DNA of 13,315 bases. Source: CBIFWW01 sp966186435 (lineage in GTDB: Bacteria > Pseudomonadota > Gammaproteobacteria > Enterobacterales > Enterobacteriaceae). The stretch spans positions 1 to 13,315 of the forward strand of contig CBIFWW010000091.1 in the NCBI GenBank assembly GCA_966186435.1, in the 5' to 3' direction. The position numbers were made by a program, and so were the translations under genes. Shown piece by piece: positions 1 to 5,862 of this stretch. The first letter of the stretch is position 1, and each line of letters opens with the position of its first letter. The notes under the pieces were generated by a model. That model made no database searches and was not told the origin of the DNA. It worked only from the letters and a program-made list of their open reading frames with translations.

Positions 1-14
1 GTGACGTGGCTTGC

Positions 15-40
15 AAAAACCCCCTCTGATGAGGGGGTTT
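15..40 (-). terminator. Intrinsic terminator of ndh
   Basis: On the minus strand a perfect 10-bp stem (AAACCCCCTC / GAGGGGGTTT) with a 4-nt loop lies 5 nt after the ndh stop codon and runs into a five-T stretch that includes the end of the stem. This is a standard Rho-independent terminator. The plus-strand side has only three Ts after the stem, so it should work mainly in the ndh direction. Confidence 0.92.
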
Positions 41-45
41 GATGA

Positions 46-1347
46 TTAATGCAGCTTCAGACGTGGGCGTATCACCCGGTTGATGCTGCCGACCAGCATC
101 ATCAGCCCGGTTTTGAAGTACCCATGGAGGGCGATTTGGTGCATCCGGTACAGTGAAATGTAAACAAATCGGGCAATCCGGCCTTCAATCATCATGGAGC
201 CGCGCATCAGGTTACCCATTAGGCTGCCCACGGTGGAGTAGTTAGATAGCGACACCAGCGAGCCGTGATCCTTATACACATAATCCTTCTGCGGCTTGCC
301 TTTCATTTCCGCCAGGATGTTGTTCATGGCACAGGTTGCCATCTGGTGAGCAGACTGGGCGCGAGGCGGGACAAATCCCCCCTCCGGACGCGGGCAAGAA
401 GCACAGTCACCAATAGCGTAGATAGCCGGATCGCGGGTGGTTTGCAGGGTCGGATTAACCACCAGCTGATTGATGCGGTTGGTTTCCAGGCCAGCGATAT
501 CTTTCATAAAGTCCGGTGCTTTAATCCCGGCAGCCCATACCATCAGGTCGGCATTGATAAACTGACCGTCCTTGGTATTCAAGCCACCGGCTTCGGCGCT
601 GGTCACCATGGTTTGGGTTAAGACTTTAACCCCCATTTTGGTCAGCTCATTATGGGCCGCGCCTGAAATGCGCGGCGGGAGCGCCGGGAGGATCCGCTCG
701 CCCGCTTCGACCAGGGTCACATTCAGGGCTTCATTGGTCAGCTTTAAGCCATAGCTTTGCAGCTGTTTGACGGCATTATGCAGTTCTGCGGACAGCTCCA
801 CCCCGGTAGCACCACCACCGACGATCGCGATATTAACTTTGCCATTCAGGCCAAGGTTAGCGGAGTGTTTCAAAAATAAATTCAGCATTTCATGGTGGAA
901 ACGCCGCGCCTGATGAGGGTTGTCGAGGAAGATACAGTTTTCGCTTACACCCGGGGTGTTGAAATCATTCGAGGTGCTGCCCAGCGCCATAATCAGCGTG
1001 TCGTAAGCAAGCTTGCGCTCCGGTACCAGCACCTCGCCTTTTTCATCTCGCACGGCGGCCAACGTGATGGTTTTCGCCTCGCGGTTTAGGCCCTCTACAC
1101 TACCCAGCTGGAACCGAAAATGGTGATTACTGGCATGGGACAGGTAGCTCAGCGCATCTACCCCTTCATCCAGGGAGCCGGTTGCCACTTCGTGCAGCAG
1201 CGGTTTCCACAGGTGGCTATGATTGCGATCCACCAAGGTGATTTTCGCTTTCTTTTTACGGCCCAGCTTGTTACCCAACTGGGTGGCCATTTCCAGCCCG
1301 CCAGCGCCGCCGCCTACAATCACTATTTTTTTCAATGGCGTAGTCAC
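46..1347 (-). CDS. ndh: Type II NADH:quinone dehydrogenase (NDH-2)
   Basis: This is the non-proton-pumping NADH dehydrogenase, a single-subunit flavoprotein on the inner face of the cytoplasmic membrane that passes electrons from NADH to quinone. The 433-residue product has an N-terminal FAD-binding Rossmann motif (VGGGAGG, residues 11-17), a second dinucleotide motif for NADH (VGGGATG, about 176-182), and the late FAD motif YAIGDCASC with D314. The C-terminal 50 residues (YISLYRMHQIALHGYFKTG and beyond) form the basic, amphipathic membrane-binding end. E. coli Ndh is 434 residues; one residue seems to be missing near position 201. The start codon is GTG, behind a GGGGG-rich ribosome binding site about 4 nt away. 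E. coli ndh is known for a non-AUG (UUG) start, so the rare start type fits. The gene stands alone between a terminator upstream and its own terminator, with a promoter at 1446-1494. Confidence 0.97.
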   Translation of the reverse strand: MTTPLKKIVIVGGGAGGLEMATQLGNKLGRKKKAKITLVDRNHSHLWKPLLHEVATGSLDEGVDALSYLSHASNHHFRFQLGSVEGLNREAKTITLAAVRDEKGEVLVPERKLAYDTLIMALGSTSNDFNTPGVSENCIFLDNPHQARRFHHEMLNLFLKHSANLGLNGKVNIAIVGGGATGVELSAELHNAVKQLQSYGLKLTNEALNVTLVEAGERILPALPPRISGAAHNELTKMGVKVLTQTMVTSAEAGGLNTKDGQFINADLMVWAAGIKAPDFMKDIAGLETNRINQLVVNPTLQTTRDPAIYAIGDCASCPRPEGGFVPPRAQSAHQMATCAMNNILAEMKGKPQKDYVYKDHGSLVSLSNYSTVGSLMGNLMRGSMMIEGRIARFVYISLYRMHQIALHGYFKTGLMMLVGSINRVIRPRLKLH

Positions 1348-1371
1348 AATGCCCCCTTAAGAATAAACCAA

Positions 1372-1411
1372 TTGTTAACTAAAGGTTAATTAAATAGCCT
1401 TTAGTTAACAA
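1372..1411 (-). promoter_or_regulatory. 14-bp perfect inverted repeat in the ndh leader
   Basis: Two perfect 14-nt arms (TTGTTAACTAAAGG and its complement, 1372-1385 and 1398-1411) flank a 12-nt AT-rich loop. The structure lies between the predicted ndh transcription start (near 1439) and the ribosome binding site. As RNA it would fold into a stable hairpin ending about 24 nt before the start codon. As DNA it could be an operator. There is no U-tract after it, so it does not look like a terminator. From memory, the E. coli ndh leader carries a similar but less perfect repeat, so it may be conserved. Confidence 0.6.
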
Positions 1412-1445
1412 CAAGTTGCTTAACATTTCGTTCAAATTTAGCGAG

Positions 1446-1451
1446 AGAATA
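1446..1451 (-). promoter_or_regulatory. ndh promoter, extended -10 box
   Basis: The minus strand reads TGT-TATTCT, an extended -10 element, in the same sequence context as the mapped E. coli ndh promoter. No good -35 hexamer is present at 16-18 nt, which fits an extended -10 promoter. The predicted start is near 1439, giving a leader of about 90 nt. Confidence 0.7.
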
Positions 1452-1463
1452 ACATGAATGGTG

Positions 1464-1480
1464 CATTGGTCATACCAAAA
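1464..1480 (-). promoter_or_regulatory. PdhR box at the ndh promoter
   Basis: The symmetric core TTGGT-NNN-ACCAA matches the pyruvate-sensing repressor PdhR consensus (AATTGGTNNNACCAATT) at all ten core positions. It sits just upstream of the -10 box, in the -25 to -41 region, where a bound repressor would block RNA polymerase. PdhR control of ndh is established in E. coli; here it is inferred from the site. Confidence 0.7.
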
Positions 1481-1494
1481 TTGATATACATCAA
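1481..1494 (-). promoter_or_regulatory. FNR box at the ndh promoter
   Basis: TTGAT-ATAC-ATCAA is a perfect match to the FNR consensus TTGATNNNNATCAA. Its centre lies about 48 nt upstream of the predicted ndh start, close to the -50.5 repressing FNR site of E. coli ndh. It should shut ndh off in anaerobic growth. The second, farther FNR site known in E. coli is not apparent here. Confidence 0.85.
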
Positions 1495-1517
1495 CTTTTA
1501 ATGGCCTAAAGTTCAAC

Positions 1518-1542
1518 AAAAAAAGCCAGCATTACGCTGGCT
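1518..1542 (-). terminator. Intrinsic terminator of the hinT-ycfP operon
   Basis: On the minus strand a 7-bp stem (AGCCAGC / GCTGGCT) with a 5-nt loop is followed directly by seven Ts (one counted in the stem). It begins 27 nt after the ycfP stop codon and isolates ndh from the operon upstream. Confidence 0.92.
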
Positions 1543-1569
1543 CTTGAGGAAACGGCTTTAACGAGGATG

Positions 1570-2112
1570 TTAGCCTAAGGTTTTAAAGGCTTTGATTCGC
1601 TGTAAATGCGGGGAGATATTGCTGAATTTATGGCCCTGGGTTTCATCCCAGACAATCTCATAATAGGGATGTAACAGGCTGGCAGAGCGGCTGTTGTCCA
1701 AGGACTCATCTTTGCGCGAGAGGATCGCCAGGCAGCGATCGCGGTTTTTCTCACGGAAATTGTCCACGCATTTGGTGGCAATATCGCGGTACTCTTCCGG
1801 GCGGTCGATCTTCCCGTCCATATTTTCAAAAGGGAAAAGATTAGGGTTAAACACCACTTGGCGAATATCGCACAGGAACCCTATCCGCTCGGCCCAATAC
1901 CCACCCAAGCCCACACCGCAAATCAGCGGGCGCTCGTCGGCATTGAGTTGCAGCATTTTGTCCACTTCCTTGAGCAAATGCTGCATGTCATGTTTCGGGT
2001 GGCGCGTGCTGTAACTAACCAGGCGAACATCCGAATCAATAAACTGCAATTGCAGCACCTTTTCATGGTTACCGGGGCTGTTTGAATCAAAACCATGTAA
2101 ATAGATAATCAT
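1570..2112 (-). CDS. ycfP: YcfP family esterase-like protein (UPF0227)
   Basis: This is a 180-residue alpha/beta-hydrolase-like protein, the same length as E. coli YcfP and nearly identical along much of it. The N-terminus shows the fold's oxyanion-hole strand (IIYLHGFDSNSPG, residues 2-14). The nucleophile elbow reads GVGLGG at 66-71, so the usual serine is a glycine (G68). Candidate acid and histidine positions survive (D135 in SRKDE, H161 in GHKF). The related YqiA, which has esterase activity, keeps the serine. Biochemical function is not established, and a classical serine esterase mechanism looks unlikely. The start ATG has a GAGG ribosome binding site 5 nt away. It is the last gene of the hinT operon, 39 nt after nagZ, and is followed by a terminator. 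Confidence 0.93.
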   Translation of the reverse strand: MIIYLHGFDSNSPGNHEKVLQLQFIDSDVRLVSYSTRHPKHDMQHLLKEVDKMLQLNADERPLICGVGLGGYWAERIGFLCDIRQVVFNPNLFPFENMDGKIDRPEEYRDIATKCVDNFREKNRDRCLAILSRKDESLDNSRSASLLHPYYEIVWDETQGHKFSNISPHLQRIKAFKTLG

Positions 2113-2151
2113 GACGTCCTCACCACCTCTAGCTGGCCCTTGGCCTGATGT

Positions 2152-3177
2152 TTAGTGCCCCGCTTTGTGGGCCTCCCAGTGCTCATGTAACGCTGTCAGC
2201 TGCTGATTCACCTGCTTCCAGCGCGGAGAGGCCATCAGCTCCTCACGGGTAAATGAACCTTTATGATACAAACTTGCAACACGCTCTGCTTTGACCGGTG
2301 ACAGGTTATCTAACACACTCACCGCACCTTGGCGGTTATTACATACCAGGATCATGTCACACCCGGCATCCAGAGAGGCCTGGCCACGCTCGGCATAGCT
2401 GCCCATGATCGCCGCCCCTTCCATAGACAAATCGTCGGAGAATATCACACCGTCAAAGCCCAGTTCCCCGCGTAGAACCTGCTTAAGCCAGAATGGTGAA
2501 CCACTGGCCGGGCGTGGATCGACTTCGGCGTAAATCACGTGGGCGGGCATGATGGCATCCAGCGCATTTTCTTCAATCAGCGCCTTGAACACATTCATAT
2601 CGCGGCTGCGGATAATATCCGCTGCGCGCCCGTCACGGGGTGTCTCTTTATGGGAATCCGCCGTCACCGCACCGTGACCGGGGAAGTGTTTACCGGTGGT
2701 TTTCATCCCGGCATCATGCATACCCCGGATAAAATGGCGCGCCATGGTCAGCGCCTTAAGCGGGTCTTCATGGTAGGCGCGTTCGCCAATCGCGGCGCTG
2801 ATATGGCCCACATCCAGCACCGGAGCAAAACTGATATCAATATCCATGGCAATCATTTCACTGGCCATCAGCCAACCGGCATCACGGGCCAGTTCACCAC
2901 CTTGTTCCAGGCCATGGAGTGCGGCAAAGGACTGGGCGGCGGGTAAACGGGTGAAGCCCTCACGGAAGCGTTGTACCCGCCCCCCTTCCTGATCCACGGC
3001 CACCACAAGGTGATTACGTGACGCGCTGCGGATCTGGCGCACTAACTCACGCAGTTGCTCAGGATCGTGGTAATTACGGGTAAAGAGGATAAGCCCCCCC
3101 ACCAGCGGGTGTTGTAAAATTTCGCGCTCTTCAGCATCCAGCTCAAAGCCTGCTACATCCAGCATTACCTGGCCCAC
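2152..3177 (-). CDS. nagZ: Beta-N-acetylglucosaminidase NagZ (muropeptide recycling)
   Basis: NagZ is a cytoplasmic family GH3 enzyme that removes GlcNAc from GlcNAc-anhydroMurNAc peptides during cell-wall recycling. This yields anhydromuropeptides, the signals that induce AmpC beta-lactamase in species with ampR-ampC. The 341-residue length equals that of E. coli NagZ. Visible motifs are the substrate-binding KHFPGHG (163-169), the acid/base dyad in ADSH (D174, H176), and the catalytic nucleophile D248 in FSDDLSMEGA. The start codon is GTG, with an AGAGG ribosome binding site 5 nt upstream; an in-frame ATG four codons later has worse spacing and would trim the first beta strand. It sits 17 nt after thiK and 39 nt before ycfP, inside the operon. 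Confidence 0.97.
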   Translation of the reverse strand: MGQVMLDVAGFELDAEEREILQHPLVGGLILFTRNYHDPEQLRELVRQIRSASRNHLVVAVDQEGGRVQRFREGFTRLPAAQSFAALHGLEQGGELARDAGWLMASEMIAMDIDISFAPVLDVGHISAAIGERAYHEDPLKALTMARHFIRGMHDAGMKTTGKHFPGHGAVTADSHKETPRDGRAADIIRSRDMNVFKALIEENALDAIMPAHVIYAEVDPRPASGSPFWLKQVLRGELGFDGVIFSDDLSMEGAAIMGSYAERGQASLDAGCDMILVCNNRQGAVSVLDNLSPVKAERVASLYHKGSFTREELMASPRWKQVNQQLTALHEHWEAHKAGH

Positions 3178-3194
3178 AGTTACCTCTCTTAATG

Positions 3195-4022
3195 TTATTT
3201 TGTATGCAGACGCCGCCAGGCGTCATTTGCCAATATTGTAAACGGTTGTTCACCGGTTTGCTGCCAGCGCCACTCATACCATGACGCCATTAATATCATC
3301 AACCAGGGTTGCCAGCGTCCCACTTGAGTCGTTAATTGAATTAACGGGATTCTGGCGAGATCCGCATAACTTTCAAGGAGCGGAGCAGGGTTATCGTATT
3401 GCGTTACCAGGGTAGCCAGCTCCAGCGCGACATCACCATCCGCCGCATATTCCCAGTCCAGCAATCTATAGCTGCTACGCTGTTGAAGGATGTTTCCGGG
3501 GTGGAGATCCATATGCAAAGGGGCCAGCCGTAATGGCCGGGGCTGGCCTTGATGCTGCATTTGCCGTAGTAATCGCAGCCATGCCACAGTACGCCGCCGG
3601 GGATCGGCATTCAGCCAGTAAAATTCCAACAGGGGAACAAAGGTATTTTGCCAGCCGAGCAGCGGGCGGTGATGAAGTTGATATGCCAGCTGGCTCATGG
3701 CCGCTGCCGGGGGCATTTCAAGGCACACATCTCCGGGTAACCATTCGGCCAGCAGCCACCCTTGATACAACCCAATTGGCTTAGGCCCAATCCCTTGAGC
3801 CACGCTTTTTAGCACCCGGTACTGCCGAGCCAGACTCACGCCAGGAGGAGAGGAAGCCAGTGCCTCTCTCAAGCCATAAGTGTGGCCGCCCTGCTCCAGA
3901 CGCCAGCTACCGCCGCTTAATCCCTGGCAGTGAGAAACAGAACCGGCGGCCTGAGCCGCCGGAACCAGATGCTGCAAAAGGGCATCAATTGATTTATCAG
4001 TGTGACTGCTGAAGGCTGCCAT
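3195..4022 (-). CDS. thiK: Thiamine kinase
   Basis: ThiK phosphorylates salvaged thiamine to thiamine monophosphate using ATP, in the cytoplasm. The 275-residue protein belongs to the aminoglycoside phosphotransferase/choline kinase fold. It has a glycine-rich loop (GLSGGSW, 34-40), the Brenner motif HMDLHPGN (170-177: catalytic D172, N177) and the metal-binding LLDWEYA (D189). I chose the ATG at 4022 because it gives the family's usual length (E. coli 274) and aligns with the E. coli N-terminus. A GTG at 4043 would add seven residues but has no ribosome binding site. The 4022 start overlaps the end of lpoB by 26 nt, so translation is probably coupled to lpoB. The N-terminal half is poorly conserved against E. 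coli, as is usual for this family. Confidence 0.88.
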   Translation of the reverse strand: MAAFSSHTDKSIDALLQHLVPAAQAAGSVSHCQGLSGGSWRLEQGGHTYGLREALASSPPGVSLARQYRVLKSVAQGIGPKPIGLYQGWLLAEWLPGDVCLEMPPAAAMSQLAYQLHHRPLLGWQNTFVPLLEFYWLNADPRRRTVAWLRLLRQMQHQGQPRPLRLAPLHMDLHPGNILQQRSSYRLLDWEYAADGDVALELATLVTQYDNPAPLLESYADLARIPLIQLTTQVGRWQPWLMILMASWYEWRWQQTGEQPFTILANDAWRRLHTK

Positions 4023-4683
4023 TACCTGACCAGACAATCTCACCAGTTTGTACCGTCATCAACTGCATCCGCAGACCGGGAGCATTCACCTTCCCGGTAG
4101 CGCTGGTGTACAGCACATATTGTGCGCCAACTTTACGGGCGATCCCCAGGGCCTTACTACGCGTGCCCAGGCTATCGTTGGGAGACAGCCCCAGGCTTTG
4201 CTTCGCCTGGTTTAGCTGCTGCGGGGTCACCAGCTTGAAGGTCTTATTGCTGGCTACAGCACCGAGCAGTGCCTTGGTGCCCTCTGCAGTACGCAAGGTG
4301 CCATTGGTATGGTTATTAACCGAATCCACTAACAGGATGCTGCCTGCGCTAGCCCCGCCTGAGGCGAGCATATTGTTAACCATCGGTTGAACGGCGCTGC
4401 TCCAGTTGTAACTCCGTACTTGCGGTGCAGCCATATTGCCGCCCGAGGTGCCCATACCAGGTGCAGTTTCCATTATCGGGCCTGGCTGCTGCGGCACCGT
4501 CCCGGCAGAAGGCACCATTGGCTGTGGCGGAGCAGGTTGCGCCGGGGTGACTGGCTGTGCCGGTTGCTGCGACTGGCCCGGATTAGCTTGCTCAACGGGA
4601 GCAGGCTGTTGGCGCAACACACAGCCCGCCAGCATCATGGCGAAGCCAGCCATCAAAACATAACGAGTGAGATCCCTAATCAA
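3997..4683 (-). CDS. lpoB: Outer-membrane lipoprotein LpoB, activator of PBP1B
   Basis: LpoB is anchored in the outer membrane and reaches through the peptidoglycan to stimulate the synthase PBP1B. The product has a signal peptide ending in the lipobox LAGC (lipidated Cys21), a long disordered linker rich in Pro, Gln and Ala (about 22-88), and a C-terminal globular domain (about 90-228) with the conserved LLVDSVNN and LGTRSKALGIARKVGA segments. At 228 residues it is longer than E. coli LpoB (213), and most of the excess is in the linker. The start is TTG at 4683, with GAGG 8 nt upstream. The next ATG (4653) would leave a signal peptide of only ten residues, so TTG is preferred. It lies 10 nt after ycfL and overlaps thiK. 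Confidence 0.94.
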   Translation of the reverse strand: MIRDLTRYVLMAGFAMMLAGCVLRQQPAPVEQANPGQSQQPAQPVTPAQPAPPQPMVPSAGTVPQQPGPIMETAPGMGTSGGNMAAPQVRSYNWSSAVQPMVNNMLASGGASAGSILLVDSVNNHTNGTLRTAEGTKALLGAVASNKTFKLVTPQQLNQAKQSLGLSPNDSLGTRSKALGIARKVGAQYVLYTSATGKVNAPGLRMQLMTVQTGEIVWSGNGSLQQSH

Positions 4684-4693
4684 AATTCAACCC

Positions 4694-5065
4694 TCAGAGA
4701 TAGAGATAAAGACGTACTTTAGATGCCACAAGTGTGGGCGCGATTGAGTTAACGTCCAGGCTTTTTCCAGCCGGAATGGTCACGGTACGCGGCCGCTCAA
4801 GCGGGTGCATTTCCAGCCCGTGTGCGTCATACCAGAAGAAGCGGTAATTCACAGTGACGGGTATATTACTTTCATTGTAAAGCCCGGTAGAAGCAACATT
4901 CTGAGTACCGCCTTTATCTATGTCTGGCTTATCTGCGGTAATCCCCGCTGCCAATAGCGATGACTCCATCACCAATGTTTGCTGGGCATTCACTGGAATC
5001 TCTGGCCGGGAACTGCACCCGGCAACGACCAGCGCTGCCACAATAATCAGCCATCCCCGGCGCAT
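4694..5065 (-). CDS. ycfL: YcfL family lipoprotein, function unknown
   Basis: This is a 123-residue predicted lipoprotein (E. coli YcfL is 125). A short positive N-terminus and hydrophobic segment end in the lipobox VAGC with lipidated Cys17. The rest is a small beta-rich domain with family-conserved stretches: QTLVMESSLLAAGI, VNYRFFWYDAHGLEMHPLER and the C-terminal KVRLYLYL. Its role is not known. The position beside lpoB and nagZ hints at the envelope, which is inference only. Two ATGs are close together: 5071, overlapping the hinT stop as ATGA, and 5065. I prefer 5065 because the GAGG site is then 9 nt away rather than 3, and E. coli YcfL starts at the equivalent residue. Confidence 0.88.
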   Translation of the reverse strand: MRRGWLIIVAALVVAGCSSRPEIPVNAQQTLVMESSLLAAGITADKPDIDKGGTQNVASTGLYNESNIPVTVNYRFFWYDAHGLEMHPLERPRTVTIPAGKSLDVNSIAPTLVASKVRLYLYL

Positions 5066-5067
5066 AA

Positions 5068-5427
5068 TCATTGACCTCTGTGCGCCAGCATCGGCCCAAG
5101 CGGACGGCCGCCCAGCAGATGCATGTGAATATGGTAGACCTCTTGCCCGCCGTGGCGATTGCAATTCATGATCAGGCGATAGCCATCTTCGGCAATCCCT
5201 TGCTGTTCAGCAATTTTAGCCGCCACGGTCACCATCCGCCCTAGGGTTAGCTCGTCCTTTTCAGTGACGTGATTGACCGTAGGGATAAGGGTGTTGGGAA
5301 TAATAAGGATATGTGTGGGCGCCTGTGGTGCAATGTCACTAAAGGCTGTGACCAGATCATCTTGATAAACAATATTTGCCGGAATTTCGCGACGAATAAT
5401 TTTGCTGAAAATGGTTTCTTCGGCCAT
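5068..5427 (-). CDS. hinT: HinT purine nucleoside phosphoramidase (HIT family)
   Basis: HinT hydrolyses the P-N bond of adenosine 5'-phosphoramidate and related aminoacyl adenylates in the cytoplasm as a homodimer. The 119-residue product has the same length as E. coli HinT. It carries the histidine-triad motif HIHMH (H99, H101, H103; H101 is the nucleophile) followed by LLGGRPLGPMLAH, the C-terminal tail that shapes specificity. The start ATG has AAGGA 7 nt upstream. It is the first gene of the operon hinT-ycfL-lpoB-thiK-nagZ-ycfP, and its stop codon overlaps an alternative ycfL start. An ERIC repeat ends one nucleotide before its ribosome binding site, so the leader mRNA must include or begin within that repeat. 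Confidence 0.97.
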   Translation of the reverse strand: MAEETIFSKIIRREIPANIVYQDDLVTAFSDIAPQAPTHILIIPNTLIPTVNHVTEKDELTLGRMVTVAAKIAEQQGIAEDGYRLIMNCNRHGGQEVYHIHMHLLGGRPLGPMLAHRGQ

Positions 5428-5440
5428 GACGTTTTCCTTA

Positions 5441-5636
5441 TATACCCTAAATAATTCGAGTTGCAGGACAAAACATCAGAGATGTTTTGAACAGCGCTTG
5501 TGCTGGCCCCGAAGGGGTGAGGCCCTAGGGCCGAATCACGCGGCGACGCAGCGAGTCCTTGGGAGCTTACACGAGTAAGTGACCGGGGTGAGCGAGTAAA
5601 GCCAACACACCTGCAGCTTGAAGTATGACGGGTATA
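5441..5636. repeat. ERIC (IRU) intergenic repeat, enlarged form
   Basis: The ends are inverted: TATACCC at 5441-5447 and GGGTATA at 5630-5636, with longer imperfect arms (TTCGAGTTGCAG on the left, CTGCAGCTTGAAG on the right). The core GGGAGCTTACACGAGTAAGT followed by GACCGGGGTGAGCGAG matches the classical ERIC consensus, including the sequences used for ERIC primers. The right part (5561-5636) has the same length as the consensus. The whole is 196 bp against about 127 bp for a standard ERIC, and the extra ~69 bp lie near 5469-5538. ERICs are non-coding, MITE-like elements of Enterobacterales that fold when transcribed. No genes are present in it. A 146-codon open frame across it is out of frame with hinT and is judged spurious. 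Confidence 0.92.
5469..5538. repeat. ~69-bp inserted module within the ERIC
   Basis: This segment has no counterpart in the standard ERIC consensus; its limits are approximate. It contains consecutive self-complementary units: AAAACATC-AGA-GATGTTTT (5470-5488), CCCC-GAA-GGGG (5507-5517), and the 12-bp palindrome GGCCCTAGGGCC (5521-5532). ERICs with an extra block of about 70 bp have been described in yersiniae, as I recall; identity to that block was not checked. Confidence 0.65.
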
Positions 5637-5815
5637 CATAAACCTGAGCAAGGAGTATGAGTGAGTTAATCCATATCTTTCAACCACAACGATGTTTTTC
5701 TGACTTTTCCGTCCATTTATGATGCATCCGCTGGGCTGATAAAAATCAGTATGCTAATAAACAGGCCTCCCTGTCGCATTTGAGGGTAACGGGGATTACA
5801 TATACTACCAGCCAT
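5637..5815. other. Intergenic stretch between the ERIC and the ptsG terminator
   Basis: This AT-rich stretch has no credible gene on either strand. It contains a small hairpin (CTGAT-AAAA-ATCAG, 5736-5749) and the weak promoter candidate listed separately. In E. coli this interval is occupied by the siderophore receptor gene fhuE; no fragment of fhuE can be recognised here. Confidence 0.6.
5654..5683 (-). promoter_or_regulatory. Candidate hinT operon promoter
   Basis: The minus strand shows TTGAAA (5 of 6 to the -35 consensus), an 18-nt spacer and CATACT (4 of 6 to the -10 consensus). Transcription would start near 5647 and carry the whole ERIC into the hinT leader (about 220 nt). It is the best candidate I found by eye upstream of the repeat, but it is weak, and a start inside the ERIC is also possible. 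Confidence 0.3.
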
Positions 5816-5840
5816 AAAAAAAGGGAGGCTTTCGCCTCCC
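5816..5840 (-). terminator. Intrinsic terminator of ptsG
   Basis: On the minus strand a perfect 7-bp GC-rich stem (GGGAGGC / GCCTCCC) closed by a GAAA tetraloop is followed by seven Ts. It lies 22 nt after the ptsG stop codon. Confidence 0.94.
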
Positions 5841-5862
5841 CTTCGTTTCTCTCCGATACTGC

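Noticed and set aside
265..621. 118-codon open frame on the plus strand opposite ndh
   Set aside because: Antisense shadow of ndh; no recognisable motif or signal.
5066..5164. Longer ycfL starting inside hinT
   Set aside because: The added residues read the hinT coding region in another frame and would bury the lipoprotein signal peptide behind 33 residues.
5247..5687. 146-codon open frame on the minus strand across the ERIC and the start of hinT
   Set aside because: Most of it is repeat sequence, it is out of frame with hinT, and it has no family-like features. ERICs often contain chance open frames.
5736..5749. Fur box or remnant of fhuE control near the ptsG-hinT gap
   Set aside because: CTGATAAAAATCAG is a small palindrome but does not resemble the 19-bp Fur consensus beyond a few positions, and there is no iron gene beside it.
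5765..5771. Repeat of GCCTCCC matching the ptsG terminator arm, as an anti-terminator
   Set aside because: It lies downstream of the terminator in the direction of transcription, so it cannot compete before the terminator forms; a 7-nt match is likely chance.
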